Assembly (NCBI GenBank): GCA_905250885.1
Contig: CAJNOQ010001306.1
Location: forward strand, 1 to 33,338
From: Didymodactylos carnosus
Lineage: Eukaryota > Rotifera > Eurotatoria > Philodinida > Philodinidae
Length of the DNA: 33,338 nt
Direction of reading: 5' to 3'
Below are positions 1-10,239 of this stretch, piece by piece. Every line of letters starts with the position of its first letter. Position 1 is the stretch's first letter. A program made the position numbers and the translations under genes. The notes beneath the pieces are model-generated. The model saw nothing but the letters and a program-made list of their open reading frames with translations, was not told where the DNA came from and searched no databases.

Positions 1-126
1 CAAACAACCACTCTCGGATCGTCAACAACGGTAATTATTCTCTCTTTTATGAAACTGAGAAGCACATCTTTCTTTATAGTAGTTTGAGATTTTCCGTTTT
101 CATCATCGTCATATGTTATTTTGTAG
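1..126 (+). other. Intron of the TSP1 gene (3' part)
   Basis: This stretch precedes the first visible exon. It has no coding frame that joins the TSP1 repeat and ends in TTATTTTGTAG, a plausible acceptor. A second possible acceptor, GTTGCTGCAG, ends at 145. Confidence 0.5.
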
Positions 127-2390
127 CTGGCCGGTGTTGCTGCAGTGGTGGAGGATTGTGTTTACAGTGAATGGACGGAGTGGACTGGTTGTAATGTCAG
201 TTGTGGAGTGGGTGGTCAGAGTCGTGCTCGAAATTTGATTGGTGGGGCATGTCAGGATGGTTTGACTCAGTTGCGAAGTTGTCAGATGGAGGCTTGTCCG
301 TGCATTTTCAGTCGAAACGATTACATCGCCGTGTTTGGGACGAGTCCGCCTGCCGATAGTAATATTTGCTGGTATCTTGTCTTTGTTCTTTTTTTATTGA
401 TCGTTTTTTTTAATTTAGATTTCGTGGGTTATGTGGAAAAAGATAATGTGGTTGGATTTAGTAATGTGTCAGAGGCGGTTTACGTTGGGGATCATTTGGA
501 CAATAATTCAATAATACATACTTTTGATTGTTTTGAGTTGATGTGTAAGGGGTCTGGTCAGGTTGTGAAGGTTGCTGGGCTGTGTGAGGGTAAGATTTTG
601 ATTGTGTTATTGGTTGAAGTTGGTTCGTTGGTGATATTTCCGTATTTGATCGTAAGATAGTTGAAATGCGTATTTTGTTTGGTTTAGAAGGGTGTCAGTA
701 TGAGCCTTGGTCAGATTGGTCTCCATGCTCAGTTTCGTGTGGCGGTGATGGACTTCAGACACGTTCTCGCGATGCGATACCGGCCTTTGGCAAAGTGGAG
801 GATTGTGTAAGTCCCAACACGGAAGTTAAGAACTGTACGATGCCGGCGTGTATTGGAGAATGTGTTGTGACAGATTGGGGTAAGTGTTTTGTATTATCTT
901 TATAGTTGTATTATGAATTTTTTCTTTAAGATGATTGGACGCCTTGTACTAAATCGTGCGGAGTTGGCTCACAGACAAGAGGAAGAAAGTTCACATCATT
1001 CCAACCAAACTGTTCGAATAGCTTGACAGATGTACAGGATTGCAATGTTCAGTGTTGCCCGGGTTTGTCTTGGTTATCGGATTAAACTGTACGCTGTATT
1101 TTAACTATAAATTTGATGCTACTTTAGTCGATGGAAATTGGTCACCGTGGAATGTATGGTCTAATTGCACAGCAAATTGTAATGGAGGTGAACGTACTCG
1201 TACTCGACAGTGTAATAATCCTCAAGCAGACTGCTATGGAACTTCATGTGATGGGCCTTCCTCTCAGACAGAACCATGTAACACTTTGCCGTGTGGTGTG
1301 TATTATAGTAGTACTTCAACAAATCATAGTTTATGATAAGTTTTTATCATCGTAGGAACAAACTGTTCCGATGGGAAAGTGTACAGCAACTGCAGCAACA
1401 GTTGCGGATATACATGTGCGACGTTACAATGCAATAAAAAATGTGCTGAGCCGGAATTATGCCAATCTGGTTGTGTATGTCCGTCGGATACAGTGATGGA
1501 CAGTACCGGTCAATGTGTTCAAGAATCATCATGCCAGTGTGAATATCAGGGCCGTGTTGTGCTACCTGGACAAAGTATATCAATTCCTGATAAATGTCAA
1601 GAATGGTGAGATTGAATCATTTTAACACGTATAATATGTATTTTTTAATATTTTTACATTGCAGCAAATGTACGAACGGTTGTTTGACATGTGAAACTGC
1701 TGAGTGTGTACCACAATGTCAGTGGTCTGACTGGTCGCCATTTGGTGAATGTTCCGAACCGTGCAATGGCACTCAAGCACGATATCAAACATTGCAAGGG
1801 CCAAACTGTAATGATAATTCAACGAACTACGATACGCGTCCGTGCAGTACAGTTCAAACAGCCTATCCAAAAGGATGTTCAACATGTACATGTACAAATA
1901 ATACTGAAAAATGTGTAACAAATTGTGCAATCGATGAAAGCGCTTGCTCAAAAATTCAAGATCCACTATACGATTATATCTATGAATTACCAACAAATGG
2001 TGAATGTTGTGGAACATGCAAAAAATTGCCAAGTGAGCTAAGAAAACGTTTTATAAGCTGTATTTTCTAACTTATTTTGATGTTGTAGAAGCTGAATTAT
2101 GCGCAGTCCAACAACTGCCGGCTGAATACCTTGTCAGCGGAAACTGTACATCTGTGGCACCTATTCCTGCTCAACAATGTATTGGTAGTTGTATATCTTA
2201 TACCATGGCAGGATTGTGGGAAACAGACCACGGCGATAGCAAGCATAACGTTTGCAGATGTTGTCAGCCAGAGAACGAAACACCACAACAGGTACAAATG
2301 AATTGTACAACAAATGGAATAAGCACAATTGAATCGATGACCTATTATAACATTGACAGCTGCCGATGTTTGGCATGCGGCGGTTTCTAG
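127..2390 (+). CDS. SCO-spondin-like secreted TSP1/TIL/VWC/cystine-knot protein, C-terminal nine exons (5' partial)
   Basis: Exons read as 127(or 146)-358, 419-589, 688-879, 931-1062, 1128-1295, 1356-1605, 1665-2032 and 2089-2390. All introns are GT-AG and 51-98 nt, nearly all in phase 1; stop TAG is at 2388. Order of domains: TSP1 (CVYSEWTEWTGCNVSCG), a Cys-poor insert that ends in a Cys-rich segment (FDCFELMCKGSGQVV), TSP1 (WSDWSPCSVSCG), TSP1 (WTPCTKSCGVGSQTRGR), TSP1 (WNVWSNCTANCNGG), a trypsin-inhibitor-like Cys-rich module (about 1356-1710), another TSP1 (WSDWSPFGECSEPC), a VWC-type segment ending CCGTC, and a C-terminal cystine knot (CRCC ... CRCLAC). WxxW motifs are typical C-mannosylation sites. 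This set of domains is known from SCO-spondin and hemolectin-like extracellular proteins. A role in matrix or secretion is inferred. The first acceptor is uncertain: phase agrees better with 146, while the pyrimidine tract is better before 127. The N-terminal part, with signal peptide, lies upstream of the window. Confidence 0.85.
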
Positions 2391-2575
2391 CAGTATCTAT
2401 AAATGAACAAGAATAACCGCTACTTTTCTAATTTATTTATTTTTTTATCAAAATGTCTGTGTTTGATATATTTTCGTCCTTATTTCTGTAGGTGAATTAA
2501 GAAACATGTTGTAATTAAATTGTTGTTTTGTGTCGTTTTCTGTAAACAATAAATAGAAATTTTTGTCAGGCTTAT
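2391..2575 (+). promoter_or_regulatory. 3' UTR with polyadenylation signal of the TSP1 gene
   Basis: An AATAAA hexamer lies at 2548-2553, about 160 nt after the stop codon at 2388. It is followed by a T-rich stretch with TTTTTGTCAGG. This is the expected position for the cleavage signal of the upstream gene. Confidence 0.6.
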
Positions 2576-2640
2576 ATATCTAGTCTTCTAGAGCAAGTAT
2601 GAACAGATCAACCATTAGTAACATGCATACTATAGTGTTT

Positions 2641-2739
2641 ATAAATTTCAATAACTGCTTATATTATCCGTAAATTTATTGTTAGCCAAATTGTCTAACA
2701 ATAAATTTACGGATAATATAAGCAATTATTGAAATTTAT
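2641..2739. repeat. Near-perfect hairpin palindrome, 45-bp arms
   Basis: The arm at 2641-2685 is the reverse complement of 2695-2739 with one mismatch (G/A); the loop is 9 nt (2686-2694). Arms begin ATAAATTTCAATAACTGC. No coding potential. Size and shape fit a tiny fold-back MITE or its solo end. No clear target duplication was found just outside the arms. Confidence 0.85.
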
Positions 2740-3104
2740 CAACCCAATTATAATCCGTACGGAGCATGAATTCCAATACTATAGTATAATAACATACCCA
2801 GCCAGCTATTTTCAGAGATGTTACAAAGTAATTTTACACAATAAGTTGAACTTTTCGAAAAGTAATTGTCACTGGTAAAATTTCTCAAGGTTTTAATTTT
2901 AAAAAGTAAAAATATGGTTATTTTACAGGATTTGACCCTAATTTCAGAGTTCTAGACGTAAAACTCAAATTCTATCAGCTGTTCAAATCTCTTTTCAAAT
3001 TTGTTCTAGATAGTATGGTAGACGAAAAAAATGGAAAATGAAGGTAGCGAATAATTTTTGAATCCATTCTACGTTAAAGCGGCGCAGTATTTAATACCCA
3101 AACA
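2740..3104. other. Non-coding AT-rich spacer
   Basis: No coding frame, splice-consistent exon or RNA gene is visible here. ACTATAGTAT-like palindromic 10-mers occur near 2630 and 2780, on either side of the hairpin. Confidence 0.5.
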
Positions 3105-3320
3105 CCGCCGCCAAGTTTCGTTAAGTTTCTTATTAACACATCTTGTAGACCTTTTTCAAGCCGTGTCGAATGATGTATGAATGGTCAGAGATCCTCTTTA
3201 CTTTCAGAGGAAAAACTGAACAAAAGTTCCCTGACGGCGAGCCATGAAAAAGTCTAGTATTACAACCATAAAATCAGCTGCCAAACTTCGTCGTTCCTTT
3301 TAATACATCTTGTAGAGTGA
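3105..3320 (+). repeat. Diverged direct duplication leading into a fold-back element
   Basis: About 3108-3152 (GCCGCCAAGTTTCG ... ACACATCTTGTAGACC) resembles 3279-3318 (GCTGCCAAACTTCG ... ATACATCTTGTAGAG), about 172 bp apart in the same orientation. The second copy is inside the left arm of the inverted repeat at 3208-3858, so the first may be an older relic of the same family. Confidence 0.5.
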
Positions 3321-3858
3321 TGTTCGCAGACCTCGAGTCGCGAGGCTTGCCTTTGGGCGGGCTCGATGAACCTGACCGGTGATTGTGGGAGAAACACCAC
3401 TTAAACCTTTATCATTGTATATGTTACTTTTATATAAGTTTATTTTTCAGTAACATTTAAGCCAAAATATTGCAAAAATTCGCAACCCGTTTTTGCAAAA
3501 ATCTGTGGTAAAATTTCCGTCTCTCGCGTAACATCACATGCATCTGCTGTTTTGATGTGTTTTCTGCAGAAATGAAAACTTTGCGAAGTAACGCAAGAAA
3601 ATGTCATCGTTTTCGATGCAGAAAATATCACTGTGTGTAATTGCAATAATAAAGGCTTATGCGGTGTTTCTCCCACAATCACCGGTCAGGTTCATCGAGC
3701 CCGCCCAAAGGCAAGCCTCGCGACTCGAGGTCTGCGAACAGCACTCTACAAGATGTATTAATAGGAAGGTTAACGAAGCTTGGCAGCAGATTTTATGGGT
3801 GTAATACTAGACTTTTCAATAGCTCGCCGTCAGGGAACTTTTGTTCAGTTTTTCCTAT
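3208..3858. mobile_element. Fold-back element, ~215-bp inverted arms
   Basis: The left arm (about 3208-3420) and right arm (about 3641-3858) are reverse complements with high identity over their length. They share GGTGTTTCTCCCACAATCAC and the GC-rich run GCCCGCCCAAAGGCAAGCCT. The spacer is about 220 bp and contains further partial palindromes around CTGCAGAAA. No transposase reading frame is present; short ORFs in the right arm (3601-4018) are chance frames. The structure fits a non-autonomous fold-back or long-TIR MITE. Confidence 0.7.
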
Positions 3859-4242
3859 TAAATTACACACAGCCGGGAGATGTCTTATTTTGCTCAGAAT
3901 TCTATGCTCTAGCAGGCAATATGGTTTGCAAAATTTTCTGACCAAAAACCAACGATATGGTTTTCAGAAACCCTGTTATCAAGCTTTCTCATCAAACGGC
4001 GATATGCACCTCATCTGATAGAAAATCGTCGGGCTATTCAAAACAGTATTCAGGTTGTGGCTCCAGCCTTTTACTAAAAAGTCAAAAGCAAAGGAGTTCT
4101 TGTGATTAGGACATACTGTACTGCATATATAACATACAAACGCTTCCTTTTCATACCTTTAATGACCGGATGAATATAGAACAATTTGATTCATATCTGA
4201 TTCACATATCAGATGATTCATTATCGTGTTGTATATTATGGA
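3859..4242. other. Non-coding spacer
   Basis: No gene, repeat arm or RNA gene could be supported in this stretch between the two fold-back regions. Confidence 0.5.
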
Positions 4243-5090
4243 AGATGACACATCTCAAGTTAGTTTTCGGATATTTCCTTTACTTATCGTATAATTAGTG
4301 TCACAAAATGAGTATATTTTTGACACAACTGTATCGTTAGTGCTATCAGATAAATAATCGTCACGTGATTCACTTCATAGTGAATATATGCTACAGTACT
4401 GGGTATAATGAAAGCTATACTATCACTAACCGTACACATTTGAGAAAAACATCATTCGAGAGTGCAAGGTAGATAATACAGCTGAAGTTATTTTTTCGAT
4501 ATAAGTTTTAATTATTAAGTAATGAGTCTCAAAAGTTGAACATATATTCAATAACATTTCTATGAGATAATTAATTGTCACGTGACACTTCACATTCATT
4601 CAGTATGAACAGTGTAGAGTTATTCATTACGTCGTCACGTACTACTTATCAGTCGATACTTCTGTATAGTCTGAGGCATTTATAGTCTGAAACATTACTA
4701 CCGCTAGAATGCATCATATGTTTACTAGTAGAGCACTGAAGTTTTCTAATTGTATTTGGGGGATTCAAGCAGTGTCTAAAGTGTTTCTGAGATACATTTC
4801 AGTCCGTCGGGTTTCCAATATGCCCGTTGGGCAGTTGGCATCTTGTTATCCTTCTACTATAGTATAGCTTACACCATATCTAGTACTGTAGCATATATTT
4901 AGTATGAGGTGAATCACGGTTTTATCGTATCAACACTGTAGCATATATTCACTATGAAAGACATCACATGACGATTAATTATCTCATAGCAGCAACGATA
5001 GAGTTTTCTAAAAAAATATACTCATTTTATGACACTTATTATAGGATAACTAAAGCAAATATCCGACAACTAACTTGAGATGTGTCACCT
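4243..5090. mobile_element. Fold-back element A, ~163-bp inverted arms
   Basis: 4243-4405 and 4927-5090 are inverted copies, with roughly 85% of bases agreeing by eye. The outer end is GATGACACATCTCAAGTTAG and the inner end contains GTGAATATATGCTACAGT. A second inner inverted pair (4384-4427 with 4857-4900) carries the same ATATATGCTACAGTACT motif. Non-coding. The interior 4430-4850 recurs as a direct copy at 5822-6220. Confidence 0.7.
4430..4850 (+). repeat. Direct repeat, copy 1
   Basis: Matches 5822-6220 in the same orientation. The shared landmarks are CATTCGAGAGT, CAGCTGAAGTTATTTTTTCG, TAATTAATTGTCACGTGACA, GAATGCATCATATGTTT and TTGGCATCT or GGTGGCATCT near the end. Non-coding. Confidence 0.75.
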
Positions 5091-5202
5091 ACAATGCCTA
5101 CACTTTCGAAACATCTTTTCCCAAAATCTGTACGATCGGAGGTAACCGAGAACGAGTGTCTGACTCGAACACGAAAACACAATGTGGAAAGAAAGAAAGA
5201 AG

Positions 5203-6500
5203 AATTTTGCTGGGCAACGCTCGGAACTAACTCAGAACTAAAGACCAACTACCCTTCTAGAAGATTGGAAAGTCGACTGAGTGAAACGGTAAACAGACGA
5301 AATTACAAGAACTAGAAACTGATATCTGTCCATGTATCTTGGTGAACTAAAGTATACATAGAAAAATTAACTTCAGATGTGTCATCTACAAATGTCGGAG
5401 CTTTGATTGATCCATGACGGGGTCGCTTTTGCCGTTAAGACTAGTCGGGACGGTTCTCCGGACTAGGAAAAAAGGCTAGCCATTTCACCCGTCTTTTGCT
5501 TACCTGGATAGTAAATATATATATGCTACAGTACTGTATATGATGAAAGCTATACTATAGTAAAACATATGACACAATAATGCATCAGCTTATCTAGGAA
5601 TATAGGAATTCTTCTTGAAAAGTAGTCAAACGGTTTTAAGTTTATAGATGCTCTAGTTCCGTCTATTGGAGTCCGCCCAGCATAGTTGGTCTCTGGTTAT
5701 GCCGACCAAGTGAAACTCAGAGAGGCTTATTCTATCACTACAAAAAATTCTGCTTTCTTTCTTCTTTCTTCCACATCCTACTTTCTGCTACGAGTCAACT
5801 ACTCGTTCTCAGCTATTGCTAATCGTACAGATATTGGAAAAAGACCATTCGAGAGTACAAGAGCGGTAGATGAAACAGCTGAAGTTATTTTTTCGATACA
5901 TGTTTTAATTATTAAGTAATGAGTCTCAAAAGTTGAGCATATTCTCAATAACTTTGCTATGAGATAATTAATTGTCACGTGACACTTCATATACAGTCAG
6001 TATGAATACTGTAGAGTCACTCATTAAGTAGTCACGTGCTACTTATATAGTTTGATGCATTTATAGTTTGAAACACTATTACGGATAGAATGCATCATAT
6101 GTTTGCTACTAGAATCTCATCGTATCTAAGAGATTCAAAGGGTGTCAAAAGGGTTTCTAAGATACGTTTCACTAGGTCGGGTGTTCAATCTGCCCATAGG
6201 GATGGTGGCATCTAGTTCTTTCTTTCCATACCGTTTTCTTGGTTTTCTACTGATTCTAGGTTATGGCTGATCTTAGAGATTCGGGAAAAGGATCAATCAA
6301 ATCTCCGACATTTGTAGATGACATATCTGAAGTTAATTTTTCTATGTATACTTTAGTTCACCAAGATACATGGACAGATATCAGTTTCTAGTTCTTGTAA
6401 TTTCGTCTGTTTACCGTTTCACTCAGTCGACTTTCCAATCTTCTAGAAGGGTAGTTGGTCTTTAGTTCTGAGTTAGTTCCGAGCGTTGCCTAGCAAAATT
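5203..6500. mobile_element. Fold-back element B, ~210-bp near-identical inverted arms
   Basis: 5203-5412 and 6291-6500 are reverse complements with only a few mismatches, so this copy is younger than element A. Both arms contain AGTCGACTGAGTGAAAC (or its complement) and GATGTGTCATCTAC-type ends. The interior holds a direct copy (5822-6220) of element A's interior and a GC-richer segment (5400-5500). ORFs at 5039-5248 (-) and 5686-5919 (+) give similar peptides only because they lie in diverged inverted copies of one module; I do not consider them genes. Confidence 0.75.
5822..6220 (+). repeat. Direct repeat, copy 2
   Basis: Second copy of 4430-4850, with small indels. It lies inside fold-back element B, which suggests nested or recombined insertions of one family. 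Confidence 0.75.
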
Positions 6501-6638
6501 ACCAAAACATTCGGGTGAACGGCGGAAAAGTTTTTTTCCCTAAAATGTTTCCAGGGACGCTGAAAAGGATTTTTAAGGTCTATAAATATGTTAGGGTTAA
6601 TCGCGGTCAAAAACTGCATAAGATGAGCTAACATAAGA

Positions 6639-7124
6639 CTAATTTGAAAGGAGGCCGATTTTGGCTCTTATCGTCTCCCGTCCTTTAATCATAATACAGC
6701 CCTCAGACATTGCTTGGTCGATAATGACAGAGTTGCTCGATATTATACAAGAATGTATGAAAGCATTTCGCACATCTTGAGGAACTGAATGGCCTGATGG
6801 AACGATATAATAAATTCTGATACACGTTTTATGAACTCTAGGATAGACAACCAAGGCTAATGTCCAATGATTTGTGTTCAAGTTGATTGGAATTAGCAGT
6901 TTATTGACATTGGCGATGGACGCATCTGTTAACCGTTGATGTTGATAGGTGGCCATCGCTGTCAATAATTCATGATACTGTTCGTTTTGCATTCGTGTGT
7001 CAGGCAATGGTGCAAAGGTGTAAACGTGACGATTATTTGCAGTCAAAAACTGGATATTCGTCTCAACAGCATGTTGTGGTAAACTAAAAATATCTTGATC
7101 NGTAATTCGCATATCTCTACCCAC
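6639..7124 (-). pseudogene. ULP1/C48-type cysteine protease domain remnant
   Basis: An open frame of 161 residues shows NHWTLALVVYP (His86-Trp87) followed by IYYIVPSGHSVP. In ULP1-like peptidases the second motif normally carries the catalytic Asp (YYIDP-type); here that position is Val108. A Gln at 137 and a Cys at 143 (QAMSEGC) have the six-residue spacing of the Gln/Cys pair in this family, but the sequence after the Cys does not look conserved, so this pairing is tentative. Codon 8 is unreadable because of an N at 7101. Such domains occur in host SUMO proteases and in proteins carried by several DNA transposons. Given the Asp loss and truncation I treat it as a dead fragment, possibly the tail of the transposon complex just upstream on the same strand. 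Confidence 0.5.
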
Positions 7125-7765
7125 TTATTTCTTATGTATATGTTCATATTCGGTATTTTTCTTCATTCTACTATTGACTCATATATGTTTGATTTTTTCT
7201 TTTCTGTTATCACATATACGTGTATTTTCCCTTTCTTATACATAAGATATGTTTCATCTTTTCTCTTGACCAGCACTTTTCTTTCTCTCAGTGTTATTGT
7301 TCATATGTATTATATCTGATGGGATTTTTTCCGATCATTTTACCTCGATCACCTATGGGATATTTCCTAAAGATGTGTGATGTCTCATCCTATATAAAGC
7401 TGATGATTTTGCATAAATAAACAGAGATGAAACGATCATTTTCTCATTTTATTATCATCCATCCGACAATATAGAGTTAGTTATCTAATACTGGTACATT
7501 CTGGTCGACTAATTGTCAATCCAACAGGTGGCAATTTAATATTAGACAGCGAACATCTAACTTCTACCATACTGCTTTTTATACATCTACCCAATCAGTC
7601 TCAATCCGATTTCATCCTCACTTTCCATCTTTTTCTGCCGTTTCTGAGTTAGTTTTTGTGTAGTGCTTTTTTTCGTTTATGTGTATTTTGTCGATTTTCG
7701 TGTGGAATTCTTAAACCAACTGTCTCTGACATGGCCTCGCAGACGGGTGTCATAATGTCGGGTGC
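7125..7765. other. Gap between protease and Helitron remnants
   Basis: No complete gene. Two short minus-strand frames look coding-like: about 7485-7585, which ends in LTISRPECTSIR and a stop, and about 7680-7770 (RHYDTRLRGHVRDSWFKNST). Both are too short to identify and may be further pieces of the same transposon complex. The plus-strand frames here are T-rich and unconvincing. Confidence 0.3.
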
Positions 7766-7978
7766 CAGGATCTAATAAGAATCCAATAAGCTTCTCGCAA
7801 GAAATTCGTATAAATCAGATAAGAATTACATAAGAGTTTTTATCAGTTTCTTATGAAACTCTTACCACTTTCTTATAAGGCTCTTATACTTTCCTTATTG
7901 AATTCGTGGGACTTTCTTCGGGACCGGTAAGAATCTTATCAGATTCTTGTCAGATTTATTAAAAAATTTTCGTCTAGG
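7766..7978. repeat. Degenerate TAAGAATC/CTTATAAG repeat block (left)
   Basis: Many near-palindromic short units such as TTCTTATAAGGCTCTTAT and AATCTTATCAGATTCTTG. It resembles the longer block at 10785-11440 and lies at the other end of the Helitron/RT complex. Confidence 0.6.
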
Positions 7979-10236
7979 GTAACTACTAACGGTCAATCTC
8001 ATTCTTGTTGATGGAATGTTTATCACGGTTTCGCATATATCTGTCAACATTTTTTCATTGTGATCATCAACAAATCGATTCCAAGAAAATAAGTGTGTTG
8101 ATTCTTCACCGTACTTTTTCTCAATATACCTTTGTACACATCCTAGCATCATTCGCTCATCTTCTTTGGTGAATGCTTCGCCCTTTTCCGTAGTCTATTA
8201 TACATAGCGTAATATTCTGCCTCGTTTGTTCGCTGACATATCGTCAGTTCAGAATATTCAAAAAGATAAGTCCAATAATCGACAATACTATTTGTCACAT
8301 AGAAAGATGAACCAAAAACAGGTGGAAGTTGACAAAAGCTACCTATTGCAATCACAGAAATATTCCGAAGTCCAACGTTTTTAGAAACCATATTTGTGAC
8401 TGTGATTTAGCGCTCACTGTTTTTTTATTGATTATTTTAAATTTTGACACAAAATCAGCCAGACAAATATCAAAAGTAGCTTCATTTGGTCTATCATAAT
8501 ATTTGCCTAATAAATTACTACATATCAAATGTTCTTCATCTCCTCTATCAATTTACGGATGTAACTCATAGGCTTTGCCAAGCGAAAACAGTCTTGATCA
8601 GTTGGAATAAATTCAACTTTTTGGCTCGAATTTTCAATCATATACTGCACACTCTATAAACTGCTTCTTGAACACAAACCGCACGGTGCTGAAAATAAAC
8701 GCCTGACAATACTTTCATTTCTTCTTGTACAGATAAATTTATATGTTTTGCCTCATTATGTGCATTTCTCAAAATATCACTGATTTCTTTCTCAACTTTA
8801 CAGATGTAGGATAATATGTATTTTCCGCATGCGTAGGTGTTCATTACGTACCGAATGTCCATATTTGTATCCCAATTTACTATGCATTTTTCATTGTAGT
8901 TGTTTACCCAGCGTTCAGACGGTTCACAATTGAGAATAATTGTTCTGGGCGTAAAAAATATGTGCAGTGCTTTTCATATTTAGCGTATGTCCAATTTAAC
9001 TTTTTCAAAATATTTTCAAAATCTTGCATGGTGATAGGAATATGATTAGTCTCCATTTCTAAAAAAGTTTTATTCATTTCTTTCAATTTTTCTCTTGTTT
9101 CTTTCACCCAATCTTCGTTATCATTAAAATTATTATGACTCGTAATAAATGTTCTGAGCGAAACTGGTTTCGGATCGGTACACTTTCTTTCGCCGTTTAC
9201 AAGATTTAGAATGACTTTAAGAGTGTGTCTGCTTGTGAGTGATGACTTCATATTTTTTCTTGCTCTTTTATCTTATATGGTAATCGGCATGTGACATATC
9301 GATAAATTTTGCTACTTCTTCATCAGTGTTTTTTTCCATATTTTGGCGTATCTTTTATCCAAACAATCATGTATATGAGGTGAGCCACGCTTCTGAAATT
9401 CAACTCTATATAAATAGTCTTGCACTTTTCCGATAGTTTGAAATTTTGATAAAATTGTTTCTCGGAAAAAAGATCGAAATCGTCTGTCAAAAACGCGAGC
9501 GACCTGACTTCTGAATAAAAAACTTGTCTCTTGATAAGTATATTGTTTTGTATGAAAAAAAATATAATGTGGGTCCGCTGCATACCGAAAATCGGTACTA
9601 AACAATCTGCTATTTGCGTAGTCCTATAGTGAGTTTTTGTTTATGTTCTGAGTGATAGGTATTTATTCCCTCTGGAAACAAATGAGGAAATGCTTTTGCT
9701 TTCAAATCCTTTTCTGTAAATAATGACGCCGGTTTATATTTTTCTGCTGGTGCAACAGCTATTTCATTTTGATCAAAATCTGCATAATCTTCAGGGTTAA
9801 CTGATTGTAAACACATGCTAGTAGGAATAGAATATTTTATTTTTGGATCTTTCTCCTCATCTTGTTCGTCTCCAAACACTTCATCGTCCACATTTTTGTC
9901 ATCATCTGAATCTTGCTCAATTCAAAAGTAACCTGAAGCAACTCTTGCAACATCTTGAATGACTTCACTCAAGATCTTGAAATTTCTGTTCCCCGGATCT
10001 TGGGTACAAGAAGTTCCACTAGAGTTGTAATATTCGCGATAGTTTAGACGCCGTTTTAATTTTAGTCGAATGAAAGCTGCTTTACTAGGGTGTCGAGGAA
10101 GAACATTTGCGGTATCTTGAACTTCAAAAGGAACACAAATTACGGGGCTTTTACATCCTTTTTGTTTATGTATTTTTCTGTGAAATACTCAGCTATACTT
10201 TCTAAATTCTCCGCTATTGCTTTCTCTAGATGTTAA
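7895..10236 (-). pseudogene. Decayed Helitron Rep/helicase
   Basis: Collinear pieces of a Helitron protein run from high to low coordinates, broken by frameshifts and stops. At 10236-9930: PRHPSKAAFIRLKLKRRLNY region. At 9891-9610: FPHLFPEG. At 9605-9312: the HUH metal-binding motif ([12 protein letters not shown]). At 9251-8904: a diverged middle part. At 8862-8638: the Rep tyrosine region (MDIRYVMNTYACGKYILSYI), then ICK. At 8640-8400: VEFIPTD ... KYYDRPNEATFDICLADF. At 8391-8149: helicase motif GSFCQLPPV (normally GDFxQLPPV), then CQRTN. At 8152-7980: HLFSWNRFVDDHNEKML. The helicase Walker A/B region between LADF and GSFCQLPPV is missing. Rep nicks and the helicase unwinds DNA in rolling-circle transposition; this copy cannot be active. 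Confidence 0.85.
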
Positions 10237-10239
10237 TTT

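Noticed and set aside
1622-2032. 136-codon minus-strand ORF
   Set aside because: Shadow of the TSP1/VWC exon on the plus strand.
5039-5919. Two short ORFs (5039-5248 minus, 5686-5919 plus) giving similar peptides
   Set aside because: Similarity comes from inverted copies of a repeat module; the peptides share no domain and the frames are not maintained in other copies.
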